The notes under the pieces were generated by a model that saw only the letters and a program-made list of their open reading frames with translations, had not been told where the DNA came from and made no database searches. A DNA stretch of 6,661 nt, from the NCBI GenBank assembly GCA_031283835.1, contig JAITBA010000083.1:1-6661 (forward strand). The letters run 5' to 3'. Of the stretch, positions 1 to 5,300 are shown piece after piece. Both the position numbers and the translations under genes were made by a program. How positions within the stretch are numbered: position 1 is the first letter of the stretch; the number at the start of each line of letters is the position of its first letter. The stretch is from Oscillospiraceae bacterium (lineage in GTDB: Bacteria; Bacillota; Clostridia; Oscillospirales; Acutalibacteraceae).

Positions 1-849
1 GCGCTGCTGCGCCACCCGGATGCCCACATTCTGCGGGAAACCGCCGGGTTGGCCGCGGACTTGCACCTGCAGGCGAACACACACATGCAATTTTTTGTGA
101 AGCAGATTGCGCCGCCGGAAGAAATCGACGCACAAACGGGTGAAGCACAAGCCCCTTCCGCCCCCGACGAAGCTTTGCGCAGCGCTGTGCGGGAACGGCT
201 TGACTATCGCTATCCTTATGAGGCACTGCACAACCTAGCCGCCAAAACCGCGGTTTCGGCGCTGACGGAACAGGCCCAGCAAGATCGGTTCGCGTTTGCG
301 GCACAGCCTGCCTTTTTGCGGGAAGGCTCGATTTCTGCCGCCCAGCGGGGCACCGCGATGCATGCCTTTTTGCAGTACGCCGACTATGCCCGCGCCGGGG
401 CCGATTTGCTTGGGGAAATTGACCGCCTGGCCGCGCTGGGTTATCTGACGACGCACGATGTGCGGGCACTCGAAAAAGAAAAACTTGCGCGCTTTTTTGC
501 CGGCGCGTTTGCCCGGCGCATGTTGGCGTCGCCCCGGCTCCTGCGCGAAAAAAAATTCACCCTGCGCATTCCGGCCGCGGAATTTGCGCGGGACGATGCC
601 TTGGTTGCGGCACAGGCAGAGGACGAAACCATTGTGGTGCAGGGGATTATCGACTGTGCCTTTGAAGAAAACGGCGCACTGGTGCTGCTGGATTACAAAA
701 CAGACCGGGTGGAAAGCATGGACATGCTGCGCGCGCGCTACAGCGGGCAGCTGACAATGTATCGTCGCGCCATGCGGGAGTGCTTTGGCATGGAGGTATC
801 GGAAACGCTCATCTACTCATTTTGGCTAAACGAATGGATAGAAATTTAG
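1..849 (+). CDS. addA: ATP-dependent helicase/nuclease subunit A, C-terminal part (5' end outside window)
   Basis: This is the last 282 residues of AddA, the helicase-nuclease subunit of the AddAB complex, which processes double-strand DNA ends for RecA-dependent repair in Firmicutes. The frame is open from base 1, so the TTG at 49 is not the start. Counting from base 1, a YPY...AAKTAVSAL segment near residues 71-87 is the usual linker ahead of the nuclease domain. The RecB-type PD-(D/E)XK nuclease follows in order: GTAMH with His121, GIIDC with Asp218, LLDYKTD with Asp231 and Lys233, and a final QLTMY motif. All expected catalytic residues are present, so the domain looks active. Full AddA is about 1,200 residues; the helicase motifs lie outside the window. 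addB, normally just upstream of addA, cannot be seen. No canonical terminator directly follows the stop. Confidence 0.95.
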   Translation, partial: ALLRHPDAHILRETAGLAADLHLQANTHMQFFVKQIAPPEEIDAQTGEAQAPSAPDEALRSAVRERLDYRYPYEALHNLAAKTAVSALTEQAQQDRFAFAAQPAFLREGSISAAQRGTAMHAFLQYADYARAGADLLGEIDRLAALGYLTTHDVRALEKEKLARFFAGAFARRMLASPRLLREKKFTLRIPAAEFARDDALVAAQAEDETIVVQGIIDCAFEENGALVLLDYKTDRVESMDMLRARYSGQLTMYRRAMRECFGMEVSETLIYSFWLNEWIEI

Positions 850-853
850 GCGT

Positions 854-903
854 AACCGCAAAACGATTGCGCGTGCAACGTATTCTTTTGCGCAAACGCG
901 GTT
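854..903 (+). other. Imperfect stem-loop just after addA
   Basis: AACCGC (854-859) can pair with GCGGTT (898-903). Inside it, TTGCGC (867-872) pairs with GCGCAA (890-895), separated by an asymmetric internal loop. No U-tract follows, so it is not a standard intrinsic terminator. It could still protect or end the addA transcript. Its last three bases are shared with the next inverted repeat, so the two hairpins cannot both form fully. Confidence 0.35.
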
Positions 904-934
904 CAACAAAAAAGTCAATCATTTTTTGTTGAAC
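901..934. repeat. Perfect 13-bp inverted repeat with 8-nt loop
   Basis: GTTCAACAAAAAA (901-913) is the exact reverse complement of TTTTTTGTTGAAC (922-934), with an 8-base loop between. The A/T run lies next to the loop and the GC-containing part is at the base, unlike a normal terminator, where U residues follow a GC-rich stem. It lies 29 bp upstream of the -35 box of the following promoter. It could be a regulator-binding site, or a weak two-way terminator ending addA. The sequence does not decide between these. Confidence 0.6.
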
Positions 935-962
935 GAAATCCCGGGTATTTTTCATTTTCCTC

Positions 963-991
963 TTGTGCTTTTTTTAAAAATACGTTATAAT
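963..991 (+). promoter_or_regulatory. Sigma-A-type promoter for the small repeat protein
   Basis: A perfect -10 box TATAAT (986-991) lies 17 bp after a partial -35 box TTGTGC (963-968, three of six consensus bases). The spacer holds a T7A5 tract (969-980). A transcript would start near 998, leaving a leader of about 29 nt that contains the ribosome binding site AGGGGAGG (1011-1018). It reads into 1027-1368 and possibly on into darA, because no clear terminator lies between them. Confidence 0.65.
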
Positions 992-1026
992 AAACATATT
1001 GCTATGCTATAGGGGAGGATATCATC

Positions 1027-1368
1027 TTGAAACGAGCGATTACTTTTTTCTGCGTTCTCGCGCTGAGCGCCGCGCTGGCCCTGCCTGCCGCCAAAGCACT
1101 CGAGCCGCTCATTGCCACGGCCGCCGTCGCACCCTCCACGGAAGCACCCACCACGGAAGCGACCACCGCGGAAGCACCCACTACGGAAGCGATCACTACG
1201 GAAGCGACTGCCGCGCCTTTGGGCATCACCCGCGAAAACGCCCCCGTTTTGGGCACGCTGTGCATGGCCACGCTGGCGCTGGTGCTTTCCATCATTGCTC
1301 TTGTCCGCTCCGGCGGCAGCAAAAAAAGTGCCCCCAACGCCGCCGGCAACTACCAAAAATACTTTTAA
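1027..1368 (+). CDS. Small secreted/membrane protein with Thr-Glu-Ala-Pro repeats, function unknown
   Basis: I do not recognise this 113-residue protein. It begins at TTG, chosen because AGGGGAGG (1011-1018) sits 8 nt upstream and a signal peptide follows at once. Residues 1-24 have a KR start, a hydrophobic core and an Ala-Lys-Ala ending that would suit signal peptidase I. Residues 39-63 are five 5-residue repeats of the type EAPTT/EATTA, rich in Thr and resembling mucin-like or surface-spacer segments. Residues about 73-93 form a strong transmembrane helix. It is followed by RSGGSKK and a short polar tail, which the positive-inside rule places in the cytoplasm. There is no LPXTG sorting motif and no enzyme motif. 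The likely layout is a short extracellular repeat stretch tethered by one helix; if the signal is uncleaved, a two-helix hairpin. It has its own promoter and lies between addA and darA without an obvious link to either. Confidence 0.75.
   Translation: MKRAITFFCVLALSAALALPAAKALEPLIATAAVAPSTEAPTTEATTAEAPTTEAITTEATAAPLGITRENAPVLGTLCMATLALVLSIIALVRSGGSKKSAPNAAGNYQKYF
1141..1215 (+). repeat. Five tandem 15-bp coding repeats
   Basis: Units start at 1141, 1156, 1171, 1186 and 1201. Each begins with GAAGC and encodes Glu-Ala followed by three residues drawn from Pro, Thr, Ile and Ala. Copies 1 and 3 differ only at one silent base. The array is in frame and 15 bp long per unit, so gain or loss of copies would change protein length without a frameshift. 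Confidence 0.9.
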
Positions 1369-1485
1369 TGTGCCTTCCCATCTGATTTTAAAATCGCGGG
1401 CCAGGCAGTGCTTTCTATATAAAAAGCAGTTTGTTGGGGCACGGCTTTGGGGAAAATTCTATTACAGCACAGGAGATAATTTTTA

Positions 1486-1809
1486 ATGAAACTTTTGATT
1501 GCGATTATTCACAGGGACGACAGCGCAAACGTGCTGGACGCGTTGGCTGCGCAGGGGATTCCTTTTACTCGGCTGGCAACCACCGGGGGCTTTTTGCGCG
1601 CGGGCAACGATACGCTGCTCATCGGCCTGGAGGAAGAGCATATCCCACGGGTGATGGACATTTTGACTGAATACTGCAGTGTGCGCAAGCAATTTGTGGA
1701 CGCAAGCCAGACCGCGTTTTTGGGCGCAATGCTTCATGCACCGGTGGAAGTCACAGTGGGCGGCGCAACGGTGTTTGTGCTGGATGTGGAACAATTTCGA
1801 AAGATATAG
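1486..1809 (+). CDS. darA: Cyclic di-AMP receptor, PII-like protein DarA/PstA (YaaQ family)
   Basis: This 107-residue protein matches the DarA/PstA/YaaQ family, small trimeric PII-like proteins in the cytoplasm that bind cyclic di-AMP. The family hallmark TRLATTGGFLRAGN is at residues 28-41, followed by a Leu-Ile-Gly strand ending at Gly47 and the C-terminal PVEVTVGGATVFVLDVEQF. Length agrees with the roughly 109 residues usual for the family. Thr28, Gly34-Gly35-Phe36, Asn41 and Gly47, which lie at the ligand site in characterised relatives, are kept. Positions 24 and 26 are Gly and Pro, where S. aureus PstA has Asn and Arg as I recall it. AGGAG (1471-1475) lies 10 nt before the ATG. holB follows after 7 bp, as in the conserved darA-holB-ricT order. 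The downstream target of DarA is not known from sequence. Confidence 0.93.
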   Translation: MKLLIAIIHRDDSANVLDALAAQGIPFTRLATTGGFLRAGNDTLLIGLEEEHIPRVMDILTEYCSVRKQFVDASQTAFLGAMLHAPVEVTVGGATVFVLDVEQFRKI

Positions 1810-1812
1810 GTG
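1808..1812 (+). promoter_or_regulatory. Ribosome binding site of holB overlapping the darA stop
   Basis: AGGTG begins inside the darA stop codon TAG (1807-1809) and lies only 4 nt before the holB ATG at 1817. The short spacing and the overlap suggest that holB depends on ribosomes finishing darA. Confidence 0.45.
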
Positions 1813-1816
1813 TTGA

Positions 1817-2722
1817 ATGCGGATTGAATGCAACGCGCCCGCGTTAGCACCTATTGCGGCGCTGCTCAACGCAAAGCTGGCCGCCGACAGCCTGCCCCAC
1901 GCCCTGTTGCTGGAAGGCGCGGCCGTTGCGCAGCGGAAAGACGCGGCCCTTGCGCTGGGCCGTGCTTTGCTGTGCCGAGCGGGCAACGAACCAGACGAAA
2001 CCGACACCGCCATGTTTGGCGGCACGTCGCTGTTTGGGGCGCCAGAAGCCCCCGCGGAAGAAAAGCCCGCGCAAGTGCCCTGCGAGGCCTGCCCCCAATG
2101 CTACAAAACCGCCGAGGGCATTCACCCGGACTTTAAAGTGGTGGAAGGCGGCGCAGGCGCGCGCAGTTTGCACATTGACGCGGTGCGTGCCTTGCGGCAG
2201 GAAGCCGGTGTTTTGCCCAACGAGGCGGACCGCAAGGTGTTCGTTCTGCTTGGCGCGCACACCATGACGGCCGAAGCCCAAAACGCGCTGCTCAAGCTGC
2301 TCGAAGAGCCGCCGCCCTATTTGTGCTTGATTCTTACCGCGCCGCAGGCCAAAATGCTGTTGCAGACGGTGGTTTCGCGGGTCACGGCGCTGTCGTTGGG
2401 CCCCCTGCGCGAAGAAGCGGCCGACGCCACCCGCACCGCGCAGGTAGAAAGCATTGCGCAAACCCTGGCACAAACCCTGGCACAGCCCAAGAACGCCTAC
2501 GCTCTGCTAGAAGCCACGGCGCCCCTCGAAGGCGACAAGGAATTGCTGCGCGAAACTTTGCCCGCCACACGCCGCGCGTTGCACGCCCTGCTGCGGCAAA
2601 CACCGGCCCGCGCGCCGCGCATCATCCCCCTGATGGACAGCCTTTCCGCGCTAGAAACCGCGCTGGAACGCAATGCCAATCTAAATCTGCTGGTCACCAG
2701 GCTGGCGGCGCTGGGAATTTAA
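1817..2722 (+). CDS. holB: DNA polymerase III subunit delta' (clamp loader)
   Basis: A 301-residue AAA+ family subunit of the clamp-loader complex, which loads the sliding clamp onto DNA. PHALLLEG (27-34) opens the domain. The P-loop region is degenerate (GAAVAQRK, residues 34-41), so ATP binding is unlikely; this fits delta', which is structural in E. coli. Cys53, Cys89, Cys92 and Cys95 make the zinc module, followed by HPD (103-105). LHIDAVRAL (118-126), the NALLKLLEEPP motif (156-166) and SRV (187-189, in place of the common SRC) complete the N-terminal domains. The C-terminal third is weakly conserved helical sequence, as usual. Cys53 and Cys89 are 36 positions apart because of an extra low-complexity stretch (56-86), whereas E. 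coli delta' has about 9. The gene sits between darA and ricT, the typical Firmicute position, which separates it from the related dnaX. Confidence 0.93.
   Translation: MRIECNAPALAPIAALLNAKLAADSLPHALLLEGAAVAQRKDAALALGRALLCRAGNEPDETDTAMFGGTSLFGAPEAPAEEKPAQVPCEACPQCYKTAEGIHPDFKVVEGGAGARSLHIDAVRALRQEAGVLPNEADRKVFVLLGAHTMTAEAQNALLKLLEEPPPYLCLILTAPQAKMLLQTVVSRVTALSLGPLREEAADATRTAQVESIAQTLAQTLAQPKNAYALLEATAPLEGDKELLRETLPATRRALHALLRQTPARAPRIIPLMDSLSALETALERNANLNLLVTRLAALGI
2459..2482 (+). repeat. Exact 12-bp tandem duplication inside holB
   Basis: CAAACCCTGGCA occurs twice back to back (2459-2470 and 2471-2482), encoding Gln-Thr-Leu-Ala twice. It keeps the reading frame and lies in the poorly conserved helical part of HolB, so it is probably neutral and recent. 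Confidence 0.9.
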
Positions 2723-2725
2723 ATT

Positions 2726-2755
2726 TTTTCACCTATCACAAAAATATAGTATAGC
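2726..2755 (+). promoter_or_regulatory. Possible weak promoter ahead of ricT
   Basis: The 60-bp holB-ricT gap is AT-rich. TTTTCA (2726-2731) lies 18 bp before TATAGC (2750-2755), and an overlapping TATAGT is at 2745-2750. The matches to the sigma-A consensus are only partial. It could give ricT extra transcription beyond read-through from darA-holB. Confidence 0.3.
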
Positions 2756-2770
2756 GCGAGGCTAATGACG

Positions 2771-2777
2771 AAAGGAA
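2771..2777 (+). promoter_or_regulatory. Ribosome binding site that sets the ricT start
   Basis: AAAGGAA ends 5 nt before the ATG at 2783. The earlier in-frame ATG at 2765 lies upstream of this site and has no ribosome binding site of its own, so 2783 is the likelier start. Confidence 0.7.
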
Positions 2778-2782
2778 CTTTT

Positions 2783-4102
2783 ATGGCAACAATTATCGGC
2801 GTCCGGTTCCGCGAGGTGGGACGCGTGTATTATTTTGACCCCGGGGAAACCGAGGTAAAGAAGGGCAGTCGGGTGATTGTGGAAACAGCCCGGGGCGTGG
2901 AGTGCGGCGAGGTGATGCAGGGGAACACCGACGTGCCCGAGGAAGAAATCAAGCACCCACTAAAAACGATGATTCGTGTGGCCACACCCGAAGATTTGCA
3001 GGCACTGGAGGGCAAAGCAGAAAAAGAAGCGGCGGCCTTCAAAATCTGCGAAGAGAAGATTCAGAAGCACGCGCTCGAAATGCGCCTGGTGAACGTGGAA
3101 TACACTTTTGACGCCAGCAAAATTATTTTTTATTTTACTGCCGACCAGCGCGTGGATTTTCGGATGTTGGTGCGCGATTTGGCAGGTGTGTTCCGCACGC
3201 GCATTGAGCTGCGGCAAATTGGCGTGCGCGACGAAGCAAAGCTGCTGGGCGGGCTAGGCATGTGCGGGCGACCCTTCTGCTGCAGTTTGTTTATGGGAGA
3301 TTTTCACCCGGTTTCAATCAAAATGGCCAAGGAGCAGGGACTGAGCCTGAACCCGACAAAAATCAGCGGCACGTGCGGGCGGCTGATGTGCTGCCTAAAA
3401 TACGAAGAAGCCGCCTACGAAGACGCGCTGAAGCGTCTGCCCAAAGCGGGTTCCTTCATCGAAACCCCGGACGGGCGCGGCACGGTGCTGGAAGTGAACG
3501 CGGTTTCGCAGACACTGAAAGTGCGGCTCGAAAAGCAGCCTGACACCCCTCCTGTGCTGTTCCAATACAACGAAACCGAAGGGGTCAAGCGCAAACAAAG
3601 CGCCGTGGCCGAAGATTTGCACCTGGGCGGTTTGTCGGAACCCGAACTGAGATTGAGCGAACCTTCCGAAACGCCGGCGCCTCGTATCCAGCGGCAGCCA
3701 CAAAAGCAGCGCCAGCGCCCAACCCCGCGCCCCGAACCGGCCGAAAAGCCCGTTGCGCCGGTGCAAACACCAGAACCTTTGCCGCGCGAAGAAAAACCAG
3801 TGCCGCCGGCGAGCGGCAACGGCTACTGGCGGCAGCGGCATTCGCAGGGCAAACCACGCCCCGAACTCGCAGGCCATCAGCAGGAGCTGCCACGCAGGGC
3901 CACACCGCCGCCAACCGCCGCGCGGCGCCCTTCCCGCGTCAACGACGCCACGCAGCACGCCAACGTGCCGCGCTACGGCGAAGTGCCTGTGCCACGCCGC
4001 GCCGTGCAGCCCCCCGCGCAGGCACAAACCCAACAGAACACGAACCGCCCCAAAAAACGCGGTGGCAAGCCGGGGCCAAAAGAAGACGGCAAGGGCGAAT
4101 AG
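2783..4102 (+). CDS. ricT: PSP1-domain protein RicT/YaaT with long disordered C-terminal tail
   Basis: This is RicT (YaaT), which in B. subtilis forms a complex with RicA and RicF, carries Fe-S clusters, associates with RNase Y in mRNA maturation, and affects sporulation, competence and biofilm formation. From Met at 2783 (439 residues), residues 1-25 read IIGVRFREVGRVYYFDPG, the family N-terminus. The cysteine signatures are CGRPFCC (Cys161, 166, 167) and CGRLMCC (Cys198, 203, 204). Cys161 and Cys198 fall at the same numbers I recall for the B. subtilis protein, which supports this start. The conserved body ends near residue 270, about the full length of B. subtilis YaaT (around 275). Residues 272-439 add a Pro/Gln/Arg/Glu-rich tail of low complexity ending in a basic NRPKKRGGKPGPK patch. 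The gene follows holB by 60 bp and precedes rpiB by 26 bp. The tail's role is unknown; its composition suggests disorder and perhaps RNA or protein contact. Confidence 0.93.
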   Translation: MATIIGVRFREVGRVYYFDPGETEVKKGSRVIVETARGVECGEVMQGNTDVPEEEIKHPLKTMIRVATPEDLQALEGKAEKEAAAFKICEEKIQKHALEMRLVNVEYTFDASKIIFYFTADQRVDFRMLVRDLAGVFRTRIELRQIGVRDEAKLLGGLGMCGRPFCCSLFMGDFHPVSIKMAKEQGLSLNPTKISGTCGRLMCCLKYEEAAYEDALKRLPKAGSFIETPDGRGTVLEVNAVSQTLKVRLEKQPDTPPVLFQYNETEGVKRKQSAVAEDLHLGGLSEPELRLSEPSETPAPRIQRQPQKQRQRPTPRPEPAEKPVAPVQTPEPLPREEKPVPPASGNGYWRQRHSQGKPRPELAGHQQELPRRATPPPTAARRPSRVNDATQHANVPRYGEVPVPRRAVQPPAQAQTQQNTNRPKKRGGKPGPKEDGKGE

Positions 4103-4128
4103 TCTGAACCACACAAGGAGGAACCCCT

Positions 4129-4581
4129 ATGACCATTGCCATTGGTTGCGACCACGCAGCAACGGGGCTCAAAGAAGAGCTGAAAGAATACATGACCGCC
4201 CAAGGCCTGGGTGTGCAGGATTTTGGCACCTATGGGGCGGCAAAAGCCGATTACCCGGTTTCGGCCCTTAAGGTTGCCGCGGCAGTGACGGGCGGCGCAT
4301 GCGATTTGGGTGTGCTGCTGTGCGGCACGGGGGTGGGAATTTCAATTGCCGCCAACAAAGTGAAGGGCATCCGCGCCGTGTGTTGCAGCGAACCCTTTTC
4401 CGCCAAATTGTCGCGTCAGCACAACAACAGTAACATCCTGTGCATGGGCGCGCGGGTGGTGGGCCGGGAGCTGGCGAAGATGATCTTGGACGAATGGCTG
4501 GCTGCCTCTTTTGAAGGCGGACGGCACGCCGAACGGGTCGCGATGATTGACGCGATTGAAGCCGGCAAAAGCCTGATATAG
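4129..4581 (+). CDS. rpiB: Ribose-5-phosphate isomerase B
   Basis: A 150-residue RpiB of the RpiB/LacA/LacB family, which interconverts ribose 5-phosphate and ribulose 5-phosphate in the non-oxidative pentose phosphate pathway. Visible motifs are GCDHAA (6-11, Asp8 and His9 at the active site), DYP (41-43), GVLLCGTGVGIS (61-72, with Cys65 as the expected catalytic base) and SRQHNNSNIL (95-104, His98). The active site appears complete and the length is normal. The CGTG form with Cys65 favours RpiB over the LacA/LacB galactose-6-phosphate isomerase subunits. AAGGAGG (4115-4121) lies 7 nt before the ATG. The gene is 26 bp after ricT and ends the cluster, with a terminator just downstream. Allose-6-phosphate isomerase activity, known for some members, cannot be excluded. 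Confidence 0.95.
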   Translation: MTIAIGCDHAATGLKEELKEYMTAQGLGVQDFGTYGAAKADYPVSALKVAAAVTGGACDLGVLLCGTGVGISIAANKVKGIRAVCCSEPFSAKLSRQHNNSNILCMGARVVGRELAKMILDEWLAASFEGGRHAERVAMIDAIEAGKSLI

Positions 4582-4605
4582 CGTTTTTTGTTCCAAAAAA
4601 ACAAC

Positions 4606-4652
4606 AACACACTCGCTCCTTCTAAGCACCGGGAGCGGGTGTGTTTTGTTGG
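4606..4652 (+). terminator. Stem-loop terminator after rpiB
   Basis: AACACACTCGCTCC (4606-4619) pairs with GGAGCGGGTGTGTT (4632-4645) over 14 pairs including one G-T wobble, around a 12-nt loop. The 3' arm runs into TTTTGTTG. CAAC (4602-4605) can extend the stem with GTTG (4648-4651). It lies 25 bp after the rpiB stop and should end the darA-holB-ricT-rpiB transcript. Confidence 0.8.
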
Positions 4653-4682
4653 CGGATACCCTAAGGACCGCTAACGCGTCTT

Positions 4683-4704
4683 GCCTGGCGCACAGGCCTT
4701 GTTT
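4683..4704 (+). terminator. Possible second small stem-loop
   Basis: GCCTG (4683-4687) pairs with CAGGC (4693-4697) around a 5-nt loop, followed by a short T-rich run (4699-4704). The stem is only 5 bp, so at best it is a weak backup to the stronger terminator upstream. Confidence 0.25.
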
Positions 4705-4790
4705 AAAAATATGGCGCAGTGGGGGGTTGGGGGCGGCTTTTTTTTGCGCATGCAGGGCATACTATCTTCAAAAGAAACGGAGGGGATCGT

Positions 4791-5300
4791 ATGCTGATTA
4801 CCGTGATCCGCCTGGCAATTTTATATTGCGTGATCACCGTGGCCATCCGGCTCATGGGCAAGCGGCAGGTGGGAGAAATGCAGCCCACGGAGCTGGTGGT
4901 GACGATTTTGCTTTCGGAGCTGGTGGCCATTCCCATTCAGGACAATTCGCTGCCCATGGCCACCTCGCTCATCAGCTGCGCCATGCTGATTGGCCTGGAA
5001 ATCATCGGTTCTTTGATTGCGATGCGGAACAAAAAATTCCGGGAATTCACCCAGGGGAACTCCATTGCGGTAATTGAAAAAGGGCGGGTAGAGCTGGGGC
5101 GGCTGCGGGATTTGCGGCTTTCGATGGACGATTTGCTGGAGGCGCTGAGGCAAAAAGACGTCTTCGATATTTCGGAGGTGGAAACCTGCATGGTAGAAAC
5201 CAACGGGCAGCTCAGTGTGCAGCTCAAGCCCGCATTCCGTCCGCTCACCGCGGGCGATCTTCCGCTGCCGGGCAAACGCAAGAGAAAGGGGCACGAATGA
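4791..5300 (+). CDS. DUF421 (YetF-family) membrane protein, short form
   Basis: A 169-residue DUF421/YetF-family inner-membrane protein of unknown biochemical role. The family is common in spore-forming Firmicutes. The start at 4791 is supported by GGAGGGG (4779-4785). Three hydrophobic segments lie at about residues 2-22, 35-50 and 56-78. The family signature RLMGKRQVGEMQPTELV is at 20-36, and a soluble domain follows with LRLSMDDLLEALRQKDVFDI (108-127) and VETNGQLSV (135-143). The sequence ends at PLTAGDLP plus a basic KRKRKGHE tail. Many clostridial relatives are about 220-230 residues, as I recall, and carry a second soluble half that is absent here. The stop overlaps the next start by 4 bp, so the short form looks native rather than broken. 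The DUF4363 partner downstream strengthens the family call. Confidence 0.88.
   Translation: MLITVIRLAILYCVITVAIRLMGKRQVGEMQPTELVVTILLSELVAIPIQDNSLPMATSLISCAMLIGLEIIGSLIAMRNKKFREFTQGNSIAVIEKGRVELGRLRDLRLSMDDLLEALRQKDVFDISEVETCMVETNGQLSVQLKPAFRPLTAGDLPLPGKRKRKGHE

Noticed and set aside
1141..1215. CRISPR-like repeat array
   Set aside because: The units are contiguous 15-bp coding repeats without spacers, and no cas gene is present.
985..1356. Gly/Arg-rich repeat ORFs on the minus strand opposite the small repeat protein
   Set aside because: They mirror the 15-bp coding repeats of the plus-strand gene and have no ribosome binding site. The plus frame has a signal peptide, membrane helix and promoter.
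1355..1368. Sortase anchoring of the small repeat protein
   Set aside because: No LPXTG-like motif precedes the membrane helix, and about 20 polar residues follow it.
1409..1428. Stem-loop or TATAAA promoter between the small protein and darA
   Set aside because: The stem is only 6 bp (TGCTTT/AAAGCA) with no clean T-tract, and the TATAAA at 1418-1423 lacks a recognisable -35 box at the right distance.
2006..2038. Sliding-clamp-binding motif in the HolB insert (Ser-Leu-Phe)
   Set aside because: The key Gln of the motif is missing and delta' is not expected to carry one.
2765..2782. Earlier in-frame ATG as the ricT start
   Set aside because: It would add six residues upstream of the ribosome binding site, and the family N-terminus begins right after the Met at 2783. 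Cysteine numbering from 2783 also agrees with the B. subtilis protein as recalled.
4721..4736. G-quadruplex
   Set aside because: There are not four separate runs of three or more G, so only a weak two-layer form is possible.
4758..4764. Sporulation (sigma-G type) -10 element CATACTA before the DUF421 gene
   Set aside because: The -10 core fits CATNNTA, but there is no matching -35 element 17-18 bp upstream, so a short chance match is likely.
4719..4790. Upstream GTG extension of the DUF421 frame
   Set aside because: The added residues come from the G/T-rich tract and resemble nothing in the family, while the ATG at 4791 has a strong ribosome binding site and begins the membrane helix directly.
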